From Verrucomicrobiota bacterium (GTDB lineage Bacteria > Verrucomicrobiota > Verrucomicrobiia > Limisphaerales > JACDHS01): 64,000 bases of DNA. This document shows, piece after piece, positions 9,306 to 18,061 of this stretch. The DNA is taken from NCBI GenBank assembly GCA_013820875.1, contig JACDHS010000002.1:1-64000 (forward strand), written 5' to 3'. Below the pieces are notes generated by a model, which saw only the letters and a program-made list of their open reading frames with translations, was not told where the DNA came from and did not search any database. Every line of letters begins with the position of its first letter. Within the stretch, counting starts at the first letter, position 1. Both the position numbers and the translations under genes were made by a program.

Positions 9306-10426
9306 TGAAAATAGGATCTCAAAAAACAAACCGCGGCATTGCGATGATAATCGTAATGGTCGTGGTTTTCGTCCTGGGAATCATGGCGGCCGGTTTCGCC
9401 TATTCCATGAAAGTGGAGATGCGCCTGGCTCAGCAGGCCAGTTATGAATCCGAGTTCGAATGGCTGGGCCGTTCCGGGGTAGAACTGGCGCGGTGCGTTC
9501 TAGTCGAACAATTTAAGAATCGTGCAGCGGAACCCTACGATGCACTGAACCAAAAGTGGGCCGGTGGTGAAGGTGGAACGAACGTTTTGCCGGAGATCTT
9601 TTTTGAAGATGTCGAGTTGGGCAACGGTCGCATTTCCATCACCATTGAAGATGCCGAACGCAAGTTTAACGTCAATCGATCCACTCCCCCCACCCTGGTT
9701 CCAGAGATACTAAATCGCACCATGATATACGTTGGCGTCGATGCGAGCGAAGCCTCGGTGATCTCTGATTCCATCCAGGACTGGATTGACCCGGACCAGG
9801 ACGAACGAGTGAGCGGAGCGGAGAGTAAATATTACCTGCAACAGGAGCCGCCCTACGAGGCAAAGAACGGTCCGATGGCTGATATCACCGAGATGCTGCT
9901 GATCAAAGGCATCCAGGAAAATCCGGCGATTTTTTGGGGATCCAATTCAACGAATTACGTGCCGGGCGCCTTCATGACCAGAGGACCAGGATTTCGCGAA
10001 CGGCCGCAGCCAGTTTACACAGTCGGGTTGAACGATTTGTTCACGACGGTTTCAATGGGCAGAGTCAACGGGAACACGGCTTCAGCCCATGTTCTGCAAA
10101 TGATCCTGGGAGATACCAACGCGGTTTCGCTACTTCTTCAGCGGCGCCAGGGGCAAGACGGGCAGGACGGAACTGCCGATGATATGCCGTTTAGATCGGT
10201 GGGGGAAATCTCCAGTATTCTGAATGGCATCGCTGACCCAGCCTTTATCAATCAAGTCTTCGGCGTGAACAGCTTTGTCTTCGAAGTGAATGTGACCTGT
10301 GAGATCGGCGGATTGAAACGGGATTACGTCGCGCTGATCCATCGCATAAACCAACGGGACATCAATATTCTTTACCTGTATTGGAAACGGCCTCACAAGA
10401 GTTCAGGCGACGCTACCGGAACATAA
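9305..10426 (+). CDS. gspK: Minor pseudopilin GspK
   Basis: 373 residues. The N terminus (RGIAMIIVMVVVFVLGIMAA) is a pseudopilin helix lacking Glu at +5, the known hallmark of GspK, the cap of the tip complex. The SISDSIQDWIDPDQDE-like stretch near residues 150-165 is the family's calcium/helical-domain signature. It ends the operon. A hydrophilic C terminus rich in charged residues follows. No gspG major pseudopilin and no gspL/M are present, so the five genes form only part of a secretion or pilus-like machine. Confidence 0.85.
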   Translation: MKIGSQKTNRGIAMIIVMVVVFVLGIMAAGFAYSMKVEMRLAQQASYESEFEWLGRSGVELARCVLVEQFKNRAAEPYDALNQKWAGGEGGTNVLPEIFFEDVELGNGRISITIEDAERKFNVNRSTPPTLVPEILNRTMIYVGVDASEASVISDSIQDWIDPDQDERVSGAESKYYLQQEPPYEAKNGPMADITEMLLIKGIQENPAIFWGSNSTNYVPGAFMTRGPGFRERPQPVYTVGLNDLFTTVSMGRVNGNTASAHVLQMILGDTNAVSLLLQRRQGQDGQDGTADDMPFRSVGEISSILNGIADPAFINQVFGVNSFVFEVNVTCEIGGLKRDYVALIHRINQRDINILYLYWKRPHKSSGDATGT

Positions 10427-10443
10427 CGAGGTTCCAAACGTCT

Positions 10444-11613
10444 TTACGACTGTCGCTCGGACGGTTCCTGTTCAAAACCACTTTGTATCTGTTCGATCTT
10501 GGGTGGACCTTCTTGAAGCCACACCCGATCCACAAACCAATACCCACCTAACAGAATCACGATTACGGAGGTAACCGGCACCCAACGAGGCATGAACTGT
10601 GGCAGTTTCTTTAATTGCCACAAAATGGGAAGAACCAGTGCCGCAATCAGGATTTGTCCGAGTTCCACGCCAAGGTTGAAGGAAAGCAGCGGAATAAAGA
10701 TGTTTCCAGCGCCGATTCCCTTATCACGCAGTTCGTTGGCAAAAGCAAAACCATGGATCAAGCCGAACGCAAAAGTGACCAGCCAACGCCATTGCAAGGT
10801 CTTCAGTTTAAAGAGGTTTTCAAGCCCGACATACACAATTGTCAGCGCGACAATCGGCTCTACCACGCTTGCCGGCATCGATAGGATGTTCAATGTGGAC
10901 AACGCCAGGCTGATGGAATGAGCCAGTGTGAAACAGGTGATGATCTTGGCGAGCGACCAAAAAGTGTCACAGACAATCAAAAGGGCGAACAAAAAAAGTA
11001 AATGATCATACCCACCGAGGATGTGCTTGATGCCGTGTTTCAAGAAGGTGACGAATTTGCCCGAAGTGAACGAGGTGGCAGTTTGGCCTGACCCAGATCC
11101 GTATTGATACATGATATCCGCCGGAGAAAGCGTCGCCTCAGCCAGGGTAGTGCCAGCAGCATCCGTGACAGTGACAAATTGCTGATGATCCGGTGTCATT
11201 TGCCGAATGATGGTTGACAGCAGGGTAAAGCCTTTGATCGAAGGCACATCGAAAACAAACTGGGTTTCAAAATTACTCTCCTGGAGACTGGCGCTGGCTT
11301 GCGAGGGCATTACCCGTTTTCCGTCAAAATAAAACTCCAACTCTTTGGTTGCCACGCCTTCCAGTTCTTTCAAGGTGACCTGAACTTCCTCCGCAGTGAC
11401 AGTTCCGTCCTTGTTCTTATCCAGGGTCAGCATCATTCCCACATCAAAGAAGGAAACGGCTAATTGCGCCTCCACACGATTGGTAAATATCTGAATGTTT
11501 ACCGCAGTGAGCCCCTTGCTGGAATTGTGTGCCTGTGAAGAAACTGCAGAGAGTAAAAGAAAGAAAATAGACAAAACCTGGCCGGTAAACCGGAGGAACG
11601 GAAACGGTGTCAT
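10444..11613 (-). CDS. HupE/UreJ-related membrane protein with extracytoplasmic N-terminal domain
   Basis: 389 residues from the ATG at 11613 (a TTG 36 bases upstream also opens the frame). A signal peptide ends near SSQA. The soluble part (residues ~30-200) includes an EF-hand-like loop, DKNKDGTVTAEE. The C-terminal half has six to seven membrane helices with the HupE/UreJ_2 signature KHGIKHILGGYDHLLFLFAL and the later LIHGFAFA. Family members are linked to nickel or cobalt uptake or remain uncharacterised; no hydrogenase or urease gene lies nearby, so a metal role is only an inference. It converges on gspK with 17 bp between the stops. Confidence 0.8.
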   Translation of the reverse strand: MTPFPFLRFTGQVLSIFFLLLSAVSSQAHNSSKGLTAVNIQIFTNRVEAQLAVSFFDVGMMLTLDKNKDGTVTAEEVQVTLKELEGVATKELEFYFDGKRVMPSQASASLQESNFETQFVFDVPSIKGFTLLSTIIRQMTPDHQQFVTVTDAAGTTLAEATLSPADIMYQYGSGSGQTATSFTSGKFVTFLKHGIKHILGGYDHLLFLFALLIVCDTFWSLAKIITCFTLAHSISLALSTLNILSMPASVVEPIVALTIVYVGLENLFKLKTLQWRWLVTFAFGLIHGFAFANELRDKGIGAGNIFIPLLSFNLGVELGQILIAALVLPILWQLKKLPQFMPRWVPVTSVIVILLGGYWFVDRVWLQEGPPKIEQIQSGFEQEPSERQS

Positions 11614-11849
11614 GGAAGTTTGTTTACCGGAAGAAGGAGCGGAGAGCAATTCAAAACATTTTCACAACCGGAACAGGCAGTGTCTTCTTTTGGAACATAC
11701 AAGACACGACGCATTCCATGTTATTTTTACTTTAATAATGTTTTATATTACGGCTTTAAATTTACCAGAAGGCTTGCCCTCTCCGAATGCATCTCGCTTA
11801 CATAGCTAAAACCAAAAATACAGCCTAAAAATAAGTCACTTGTTTTTAA

Positions 11850-11878
11850 TTGACACATTTTTAGACACCTAGTATTAA
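11850..11878 (+). promoter_or_regulatory. Sigma70-type promoter of amidase gene 1
   Basis: TTGACA at 11850-11855, a 17 bp spacer, and TATTAA at 11873-11878, inside an AT-rich stretch about 85 bases before the start codon. The same layout stands before the next two gene copies, which supports it. Confidence 0.7.
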
Positions 11879-11962
11879 CTTCGCATCTCCCCAATGCTCT
11901 GCCGAGTGGCAACAGCACATAACAAAGCTGGTTAACAAAAAACCAAACTGAAAGAAGAACTA

Positions 11963-13033
11963 ATGAAGAATCCAAAAAACTATCTCATGGCTGCTGGCCT
12001 TTTCGCTGGCGCCATGCTGCTGCCGACGGCTGAAGTCGTCGCACAAACCACTCCTGCTGGACAGCCCAGCATCTGCAACCGCTCCTGCTGGAGCGCTCGT
12101 TCAGGAAGCTGCACCACATCGCTCGGCTCCCTGACCCGCGCCATCATTCATCACACCGCTGGACCCAGCGATTACACGACCAGTTACGAAACTGGAAAGG
12201 CCAGAATGCGTGCAAACCAGAACTATCACATGGATAGCAACGGTTGGTGCGATCTTGGATATCACTTCTGCGTGAATGCAGCCGGCCATATTTATGAAGG
12301 CCGTGCCGGTTCCATCGGTTCAAGCGGCAGTTGGAAACGCGGTGCCCACGACGGTTGCAACGCAAACAGTATGGGTTTCACTGCACTGGGTTATTACCAT
12401 AGCCCTTACAATCATTCGTTCACCTCAGCCCTGCAGAATGGCCTCGCGGCTGTGATTGCCTGGAGAATGCCCAGCGGATGGTCTGCCAGCGGCAGCACCA
12501 CTTATTGTGGCAATAGCGTCGGAAGACTGGATGGCCATTACAAAGTCAAAGCTACGGCTTGCCCAGGCACGAACATAATCAATGGACTTGGCGCTCTTCG
12601 CACCAACGTTGCCAATCGCCGCACTCCTTCGACAGGCAAAACCGCTCGCACGGTTGATAACAATGCCGGTGGCTTCAGTGTTGTTGGAAGTTGGTCCACA
12701 GGCACGTCTGCACCTGATAAACATGGCGCGGACTATCGTTTCAAGAGCACTGCTCCCATCAGCGAACCCGCCACATGGGCCACTTCGCTTAACACTTCTG
12801 CTTCATGGACTGTCCGCGCATGGTGGCCGGCTGGCTCGAATCGTTCGTCCTCCGCTCCCTATATCGTCAGTCACGGTGGTGGAACAACTACCGTCAACAA
12901 GAACCAGCAAGTCAACGGTGGCTCCTGGCAGACTCTCGGAACCTGGAGCATGGGCGGCTCCCAAAACGTCAAGCTGTCCTGCTGGACAACGACCGGTTAC
13001 GTCGTAATGGCTGACGCCATTCGCTGGGAATAA
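11963..13033 (+). CDS. Secreted PGRP-type N-acetylmuramoyl-L-alanine amidase with golvesin-like C-terminal domain (copy 1)
   Basis: 356 residues. A signal peptide ends near EVVAQTT. Residues ~45-215 form an Amidase_2/PGRP-type domain: the zinc His in RAIIHHTAGP, the catalytic Tyr region WCDLGYHFCV, and the second His and Cys in LDGHYKVKATACPG, with Thr two residues before the Cys as in catalytic PGRPs. Residues ~228-356 match the golvesin/xly C-terminal-like beta domain (VDNNAGGFSV, TSAPDKHGADYRF, the tail VVMADAIRWE). Such enzymes cleave the MurNAc-L-Ala bond of peptidoglycan; the tail is likely a binding domain. Several Cys pairs suggest disulfides and an extracellular site of action. It is followed by two close copies and one distant copy at 57640. 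Confidence 0.87.
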   Translation: MKNPKNYLMAAGLFAGAMLLPTAEVVAQTTPAGQPSICNRSCWSARSGSCTTSLGSLTRAIIHHTAGPSDYTTSYETGKARMRANQNYHMDSNGWCDLGYHFCVNAAGHIYEGRAGSIGSSGSWKRGAHDGCNANSMGFTALGYYHSPYNHSFTSALQNGLAAVIAWRMPSGWSASGSTTYCGNSVGRLDGHYKVKATACPGTNIINGLGALRTNVANRRTPSTGKTARTVDNNAGGFSVVGSWSTGTSAPDKHGADYRFKSTAPISEPATWATSLNTSASWTVRAWWPAGSNRSSSAPYIVSHGGGTTTVNKNQQVNGGSWQTLGTWSMGGSQNVKLSCWTTTGYVVMADAIRWE

Positions 13034-13072
13034 CAGCCGTTCAGGCTGTTCCAGTAGTAGTAGCACTATCAT

Positions 13073-13107
13073 CACTAGCCGGGAAACCCCTCGTTTCTCG
13101 GCTAGTG
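13073..13107 (+). terminator. Hairpin after amidase gene 1
   Basis: Arms 13073-13086 and 13094-13107 pair over 14 bp with one mismatch around a 7-base loop. The T-run is weak, so termination is less sure than after copy 2, but the same hairpin word occurs there at the same distance. Confidence 0.6.
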
Positions 13108-13120
13108 CATCCGCTTTCTA

Positions 13121-13149
13121 TTGACATTGTCTCTTTTTTATACTATCAA
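13121..13149 (+). promoter_or_regulatory. Promoter of amidase gene 2
   Basis: TTGACA at 13121-13126, 17 bp spacer, TATCAA at 13144-13149. It begins 13 bp after the preceding hairpin, so copy 2 appears to be an independent transcription unit with an ~75 base leader. Confidence 0.65.
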
Positions 13150-13228
13150 GTCACCCGTTCCCCACAAACAAGACACCGGCAGATGCTCTGTGCATTGCCG
13201 TTCAAACCGTAGAAAAGAACAAATAAAC

Positions 13229-14299
13229 ATGAAAACAAAATCCTATCTAATGGCTGCTGGTCTTTTTGCTGGCGCCTTCTTGCTGCCGACGGCTGAAGTC
13301 GTCGCACAAACCACACCTGCTGCACAGCCCAGCATCTGTAACCGCGCCTGTTGGAGCGCTCGCTCTGGAAGTTGCACAACATCGCTCGGTTCCCTGAACC
13401 GCGCCATCATTCATCACACCGCTGGACCCAGCGATTACACGACCAGTTACGAAACTGGAAAGGCCAGAATGCGTGCAAACCAGAACTATCACATGGATAG
13501 CAATGGTTGGTGCGATCTTGGCTATCACTTTTGCGTAAACGCTAACGGAGATATTTATGAAGGCCGTGCCGGTTCCATCGGCACAAGCGGCAGTTGGAAA
13601 CGCGGTGCCCACGACGGTTGCAATGCAAACAGCATGGGTTTCACAGCATTAGGTTACTATCATACTCCTTACAATCACACTTTCACCACAGCCCTGCAGA
13701 ATGGTCTCGCTGCTGTGATTGCCTGGAGGATGCCCAGCGGCTGGTCTGCCAGTGGCAGCAGCACCTATTGCGGCAATAGCGTCGGCTATTTGGATGGTCA
13801 TTATAAAGTCAAAGCCACCGCTTGCCCGGGCACGAACATCATCAATGGACTTGGCGCTCTTCGCACCAACGTTGCCAATCGCCGCACATCCGGCGGAACT
13901 AGCAAAACCGCTCGCACGGTTGATAATAACGCCGCTGGCTTCAGTGTTGTCGGAAGCTGGTCCACGGGCACTTCTGCCACAGATAAACATGGCGCTGACT
14001 ATCGCTTCAAGAGCACCGCTCCTGTCAGCGAACCCGCCACATGGGCCACTTCGCTTAACACTTCTGCTTCATGGACTGTCCGCGCATGGTGGCCGGCTGG
14101 ATCGAATCGTTCGTCCACCGCTCCCTACATCGTCAGCCACGGCGGTGGCACCACCACCGTCAACAAGAACCAGCAAGTCAATGGTGGTTCCTGGCAGACT
14201 CTCGGCACCTGGAGCATGGGTGGTTCCCAGAACGTCAAGCTGTCCTGCTGGACAACGACCGGTTACGTCGTCATGGCGGATGCCGTCCGTTGGGAATAA
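13229..14299 (+). CDS. Secreted PGRP-type amidase with golvesin-like domain (copy 2)
   Basis: 356 residues from the ATG at 13229; an upstream in-frame start at 13121 would overlap the promoter and lacks a signal peptide. The signal peptide, His/Tyr/His/Cys active-site residues and golvesin-type tail are the same as in copy 1, with scattered changes, mainly conservative. About 95 bp of the amidase core (around 13407-13504) look the same base for base as in copies 1 and 3, more than expected from the rest, which suggests recent duplication or gene conversion. An extra residue or two (RTSGGTSKTA) marks the linker between the domains. Confidence 0.87.
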   Translation: MKTKSYLMAAGLFAGAFLLPTAEVVAQTTPAAQPSICNRACWSARSGSCTTSLGSLNRAIIHHTAGPSDYTTSYETGKARMRANQNYHMDSNGWCDLGYHFCVNANGDIYEGRAGSIGTSGSWKRGAHDGCNANSMGFTALGYYHTPYNHTFTTALQNGLAAVIAWRMPSGWSASGSSTYCGNSVGYLDGHYKVKATACPGTNIINGLGALRTNVANRRTSGGTSKTARTVDNNAAGFSVVGSWSTGTSATDKHGADYRFKSTAPVSEPATWATSLNTSASWTVRAWWPAGSNRSSTAPYIVSHGGGTTTVNKNQQVNGGSWQTLGTWSMGGSQNVKLSCWTTTGYVVMADAVRWE

Positions 14300-14336
14300 T
14301 AGCCTTTTAGGCTATTTATAGTAAGTCTTCGATCAA

Positions 14337-14385
14337 CACTAGTCGGGAACGCCATCTGTTCCCGGCTAGTGTATTTTCTTTTTTA
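14337..14385 (+). terminator. Rho-independent terminator after amidase gene 2
   Basis: Arms 14337-14350 and 14358-14371 form a 14 bp stem with one mismatch and a 7-base loop, followed by a T-rich tail (tattttctttttta). It is a diverged copy of the hairpin at 13073-13107. Confidence 0.8.
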
Positions 14386-14414
14386 TTGACTCTGTCTTAT
14401 TTTAAGACTATCAA
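14386..14414 (+). promoter_or_regulatory. Promoter of amidase gene 3
   Basis: TTGACT at 14386-14391, 17 bp spacer, TATCAA at 14409-14414, in the same arrangement as the promoter of copy 2. It starts right at the end of the terminator tail. Confidence 0.65.
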
Positions 14415-14495
14415 CACACCTGTTCCCCACAAATAAGACAGCGACAACTGCTCCCTGCATTTGCCGCAAACAGACGGAAAAGAACTAATAAACAA

Positions 14496-15563
14496 ATGAA
14501 AACAAAACCCTATATCATGGCTGCTGGCCTTTTTGCTGGCGCCTTCTTGTTACCCACTGCTGAACTTGTTGCACAAACCACACCTGCTGCACAGCCCACC
14601 ATCTGCAACCGCGCCTGCTGGAGTGCTCGTGCTGGCTCCTGCACCACATCGCTAGGTTCGCTGACCCGCGCCATTATTCATCACACCGCTGGACCCAGCG
14701 ATTACACGACCAGTTACGAAACTGGAAAGGCCAGAATGCGTGCAAACCAGAACTATCACATGGATAGCAACGGTTGGTGCGATCTTGGATATCACTTCTG
14801 TGTGAACGCAAACGGAGATATCTACGAAGGCCGTGCTGGTTCCATCGGCACAAGCGGCAGTTGGAAGAAAGGCGCTCATGACGGTTGCAACGCAAATAGC
14901 ATGGGTTTCACTGCACTCGGTTACTACCATACTCCTTACAACCACGCTTTCACCACAGCCCTGCAGAATGGTCTCGCTGCTGTGATTGCCTGGAGAATGC
15001 CCAGCGGTTGGTCTGCCAGCGGCAGCAGCACCTATTGCAGCAATAGCGTGGGCTACCTGGATGGCCATTACAAAGTCAAAGCCACCGCTTGTCCTGGTGA
15101 CATCATCATCAGTGGACTTGGCGCTCTTCGCACCAACGTGGCCAATCGCCGCACTCCTTCAACGGGCAAAACCGCTCGCACAGTTGACAATACCGCCGCT
15201 GGTTTCAGCGTGGTCGGAGCATGGTCCACTGGCACGTCTGCCACTGATAAACATGGCACAGACTACCGCTTCCGCAGCACCGCTCCTGTCAGCGAGCCTG
15301 CTACCTGGTCCACTTCACTCAACGTTTCCGCTTCATGGATCGTAAGAGCGTGGTGGCCTGCTGGAACAAATCGTTCCTCAACCGCTCCCTACATTGTCAG
15401 TCACAGTGGCGGAACAACAACCGTCAACAAGAACCAGCAAATCAATGGTGGCGCCTGGCAGACTCTCGGCACCTGGAGCATGTCCGGCACGCAGACCGTC
15501 AAACTGTCCTGCTGGACAACGACCGGTTACGTCGTAATGGCTGACGCCGTTCGCTGGGAATAA
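14496..15563 (+). CDS. Secreted PGRP-type amidase with golvesin-like domain (copy 3)
   Basis: 355 residues; signal peptide ending near AELVAQ, then the amidase domain (RAIIHHTAGP, DLGYHFCVNA, LDGHYKVKATACPG) and the golvesin-like domain. It differs from copies 1 and 2 most in the second domain (for example WKKGAHD, CSNSVGYLDG, ASWIVRAWWPAG, MSGTQTVKL), so the tail evolves faster than the enzyme. All zinc ligands are kept, so all three copies should be active. It ends the tandem cluster and is followed by a strong terminator. Confidence 0.87.
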   Translation: MKTKPYIMAAGLFAGAFLLPTAELVAQTTPAAQPTICNRACWSARAGSCTTSLGSLTRAIIHHTAGPSDYTTSYETGKARMRANQNYHMDSNGWCDLGYHFCVNANGDIYEGRAGSIGTSGSWKKGAHDGCNANSMGFTALGYYHTPYNHAFTTALQNGLAAVIAWRMPSGWSASGSSTYCSNSVGYLDGHYKVKATACPGDIIISGLGALRTNVANRRTPSTGKTARTVDNTAAGFSVVGAWSTGTSATDKHGTDYRFRSTAPVSEPATWSTSLNVSASWIVRAWWPAGTNRSSTAPYIVSHSGGTTTVNKNQQINGGAWQTLGTWSMSGTQTVKLSCWTTTGYVVMADAVRWE

Positions 15564-15593
15564 GTTTTCTCTTAGAAAAACCCGGAAAAACAC

Positions 15594-15623
15594 AAACCGG
15601 AGGCGCGAGCCTCCGGTTTTTTT
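15594..15623 (+). terminator. Rho-independent terminator after amidase gene 3
   Basis: An 11 bp perfect stem (15594-15604 with 15609-15619), a 4-base loop 'gcga', and a run of seven to eight T. It closes the three-gene cluster. Confidence 0.9.
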
Positions 15624-15751
15624 GTGGTTGTGAACCTCCTCGCCTGCGGGTTCGCAAAGAGAGTATCGGTCAGTCAATGATCCAGCGAGACGCCGCTGAA
15701 CTCGCAGGCGAAGAGGCCTGCGCTACAATCGGGTAACGCGTAATAACCTTT

Positions 15752-16681
15752 TCAAACCGCCAAAATCTTATCCAACTGTCCCGAAACGTTTTCCAGATAT
15801 TTTTCCGGCGAGATGTCTTGCTTACATTCGCCACAAGCCGGCTCGACGATTGCCCAGCCTTTGTAACTGATTTCATCCAGCGACTTCATGATACGCGGCC
15901 AATCGTTGTCACCTGCCAGATATTCAACGGCAAACCCCTTGCGCATCCCCTGTTTATTCATCTTGTCGCGACTAAACTCTTTGAAGTGAACCGCCTGGAT
16001 CCGCTTGCCGAGAATGCGAATCCAATCTTCGGGAAAGCCGATGTTCATCACATTCCCAATATCGAAGTGCCAACCGACAGCAGCACTCTTAAACTCATCC
16101 ACGTACCGCGCCGCTTCGAGCGGGCTCAGCAGAAAGTTGTTCCACACATTTTCAATCGCCATCACAACCCCCAGTTTTTCCGCGAGAGGAATGACTTGCT
16201 GGATGGCATCGCGCGTCCGTTCGTAATTCTCAGCGTAAGAAGCATTCTTTTCGCTGACACCGCCGGCGACCACGAGAACGGATTTCGCGCCGTAAACTTT
16301 CGCGCTTTCCAATGCATAGCGCAAACCTTCCACTCCCTTCTGACGTTCGGATCGTGCAGGATGAGAAAACAGCCGGGTATGCTCGCCACAACTGATGCTC
16401 GCAATTTCAAGTTCAGTGGCATCGCGCGCCTTCAGCACTTCCTCTCTGTCCAAATGACTGTTCGGTTCCACCCCGTCGAAACCGGCCGCCTTGAGCAATG
16501 CAAACTTATCGGCGATTGACAAACCTTTGGCAGGAGGAAAGGTATTCAGCATGTAGCCCTTCTTCCATGGGCGCTTTGCCGCGGAGGATTCCCGTGCGCT
16601 AACGGCGTTGGGAAGCAAAGCAGCGGTAAAAAGCGCACTACCAGTCACCTGCAAAAACTCGCGTCGTGTTGCTGAATTCAT
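15752..16681 (-). CDS. Tat-exported sugar phosphate isomerase/epimerase-like TIM-barrel protein
   Basis: 309 residues. The N terminus has a twin-arginine signal (ATRREFLQVTGSALFTAAL) and then an AP endonuclease 2-type TIM barrel. Metal-site candidates are Glu/His in VEPNSHLD, Glu in AIENVWNN, Asp in VGWHFDIGNV, His in VHFKEF and Glu in IVEPACGE. Verrucomicrobial members are usually annotated as sugar phosphate isomerases, but the export signal argues for a periplasmic substrate such as a keto- or inositol-type sugar. It lies just downstream of an exported Gfo/Idh/MocA gene, a frequent partner, but a terminator separates them. Confidence 0.88.
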   Translation of the reverse strand: MNSATRREFLQVTGSALFTAALLPNAVSARESSAAKRPWKKGYMLNTFPPAKGLSIADKFALLKAAGFDGVEPNSHLDREEVLKARDATELEIASISCGEHTRLFSHPARSERQKGVEGLRYALESAKVYGAKSVLVVAGGVSEKNASYAENYERTRDAIQQVIPLAEKLGVVMAIENVWNNFLLSPLEAARYVDEFKSAAVGWHFDIGNVMNIGFPEDWIRILGKRIQAVHFKEFSRDKMNKQGMRKGFAVEYLAGDNDWPRIMKSLDEISYKGWAIVEPACGECKQDISPEKYLENVSGQLDKILAV

Positions 16682-16693
16682 CCGCAGTCGTTG

Positions 16694-16725
16694 AAAAGAA
16701 AAAAGGCGGCTTATTCAGCCGCCTT
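16694..16725 (-). terminator. Rho-independent terminator downstream of the Gfo/Idh/MocA gene
   Basis: On the minus strand a 9 bp GC-rich stem (16717-16725 with 16703-16711) is followed by TTTTTTCTTTT. It lies between the stop of the oxidoreductase and the start of the isomerase, so the second gene needs read-through or its own promoter. Confidence 0.85.
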
Positions 16726-16735
16726 GATAATTTGC

Positions 16736-18061
16736 TTAAATGAACGGCGTTTTGCCTGGCATTGCCAGCGGTGGAACCGCCGGGGCCTTGTCCCACGTCA
16801 GATCCGCTTCGTCGGGCACCAGGCTCTCCTTGGAATTAATTGCGTCTTCCCAGGTGACTTCCTGCCCGGTGTAAGCGGCCATGCGCCCCATCACACCCAT
16901 CATCGAGCTGTTGGCCAGCCATTCCCCGTCCATGCGAGGATTGCCTTTGCGGATGGAATCCAGGAATTCGGCATGCTCGACCTCATACATATTCGGCGTA
17001 TTTTTATCACCGTCATATTTCCAGGTCGGTTTACCCTTCAAATCCGCGATATGGCAGGGAGCCGGTTGGAACAACATGACATTCGCCGTCCCTTTGGAAC
17101 CGTAAACCCGTTGCACATTTTCACTCGCGCAACCGGCTTGTTGACGGCAGAAAAGAAAACCGCGCACCCCTGCGTCCCATTCGTAAACAATGGAGAAATG
17201 ATCAAAAATGTGACCGACCATATTTTCGGGACGAATCTGGCGACCACCATGCGCGATACATTTCGTCGGCATCTTATCGCCCATCGCCCAGGCTGTTAAA
17301 TCAACGTTATGAATAGCTTGCTCAACCAGGTGATCGCCGGAAAGCCAGACGAAATGCATCCAGTTGCGGAGTTGCGCTTCCATCGGCCCCCAGTTCGGAT
17401 TCACCTTGACGATGCGCGGGTCACCCGTGTTGTAGGTGCCGTAAAGCGAGCGAATTTCACCGATCTCACCCGTCAAAATCTTGTTGTAAATGGCACGCTC
17501 CGCATGGTTGGAACGCCAGCAGAAACCAGAAGCGATTCCCAGCTTCTTTTGCTTGGCTTCAGCAACACTCTCCATGAATGAACGGTATCCGGCTGCATCC
17601 GTGCAAATCGGCTTCTCACAGAAAACGTGTTTCCCCTGTTTCACCGCGTACTTCATATGGAGCGGACGGAACCCCGGAGGTGTCGCGAGAATCACCACAT
17701 CCACACCCGCATCGATCACCTTTTTGTAAGCATCGAAGCCGGTAAAGGTATTCTCTTCATCCACCTGCACCTGTGCGCCGACATCTTTTTGCGCCTTCAG
17801 ATTGTTGCGGCTCTTGCTGACTTGATCGGGAAACACATCACCCATCGCGACGAGCACCGCGTTTTTATCCACAGTCAAAGCATTCTTGGCCGCACCGGAA
17901 CCGCGTCCACCGCAGCCCACCAGGCCGATTTTAATCGTCTCACTGTTCTCCGCAAAAGTGCGTTGTGGAAAAATGAGGTTCGTAGTGAGGGCGCCGCCGA
18001 TTACAGCTCCGGTAGTTTTAATGAAATCGCGACGTGTAGTCTGGTTTTCTGGCTGATTCAT
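16736..18061 (-). CDS. Tat-exported Gfo/Idh/MocA-family oxidoreductase
   Basis: 441 residues. A twin-arginine signal (TTRRDFIKTTGAVIGGAL) precedes an NAD(P)-binding Rossmann fold with GLVGCGGRGSG near residues 47-57. The EKP motif is seen in HVFCEKPICTD, and EQAIHNVDLTAW gives the family's His/Asp region. This family oxidises or reduces sugars, inositols and related carbohydrates; in this phylum many copies are exported and bind the cofactor before crossing the membrane. Its neighbour is a TIM-barrel isomerase, consistent with a sugar-modification pair. The precise substrate cannot be read from sequence. Confidence 0.9.
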   Translation of the reverse strand: MNQPENQTTRRDFIKTTGAVIGGALTTNLIFPQRTFAENSETIKIGLVGCGGRGSGAAKNALTVDKNAVLVAMGDVFPDQVSKSRNNLKAQKDVGAQVQVDEENTFTGFDAYKKVIDAGVDVVILATPPGFRPLHMKYAVKQGKHVFCEKPICTDAAGYRSFMESVAEAKQKKLGIASGFCWRSNHAERAIYNKILTGEIGEIRSLYGTYNTGDPRIVKVNPNWGPMEAQLRNWMHFVWLSGDHLVEQAIHNVDLTAWAMGDKMPTKCIAHGGRQIRPENMVGHIFDHFSIVYEWDAGVRGFLFCRQQAGCASENVQRVYGSKGTANVMLFQPAPCHIADLKGKPTWKYDGDKNTPNMYEVEHAEFLDSIRKGNPRMDGEWLANSSMMGVMGRMAAYTGQEVTWEDAINSKESLVPDEADLTWDKAPAVPPLAMPGKTPFI

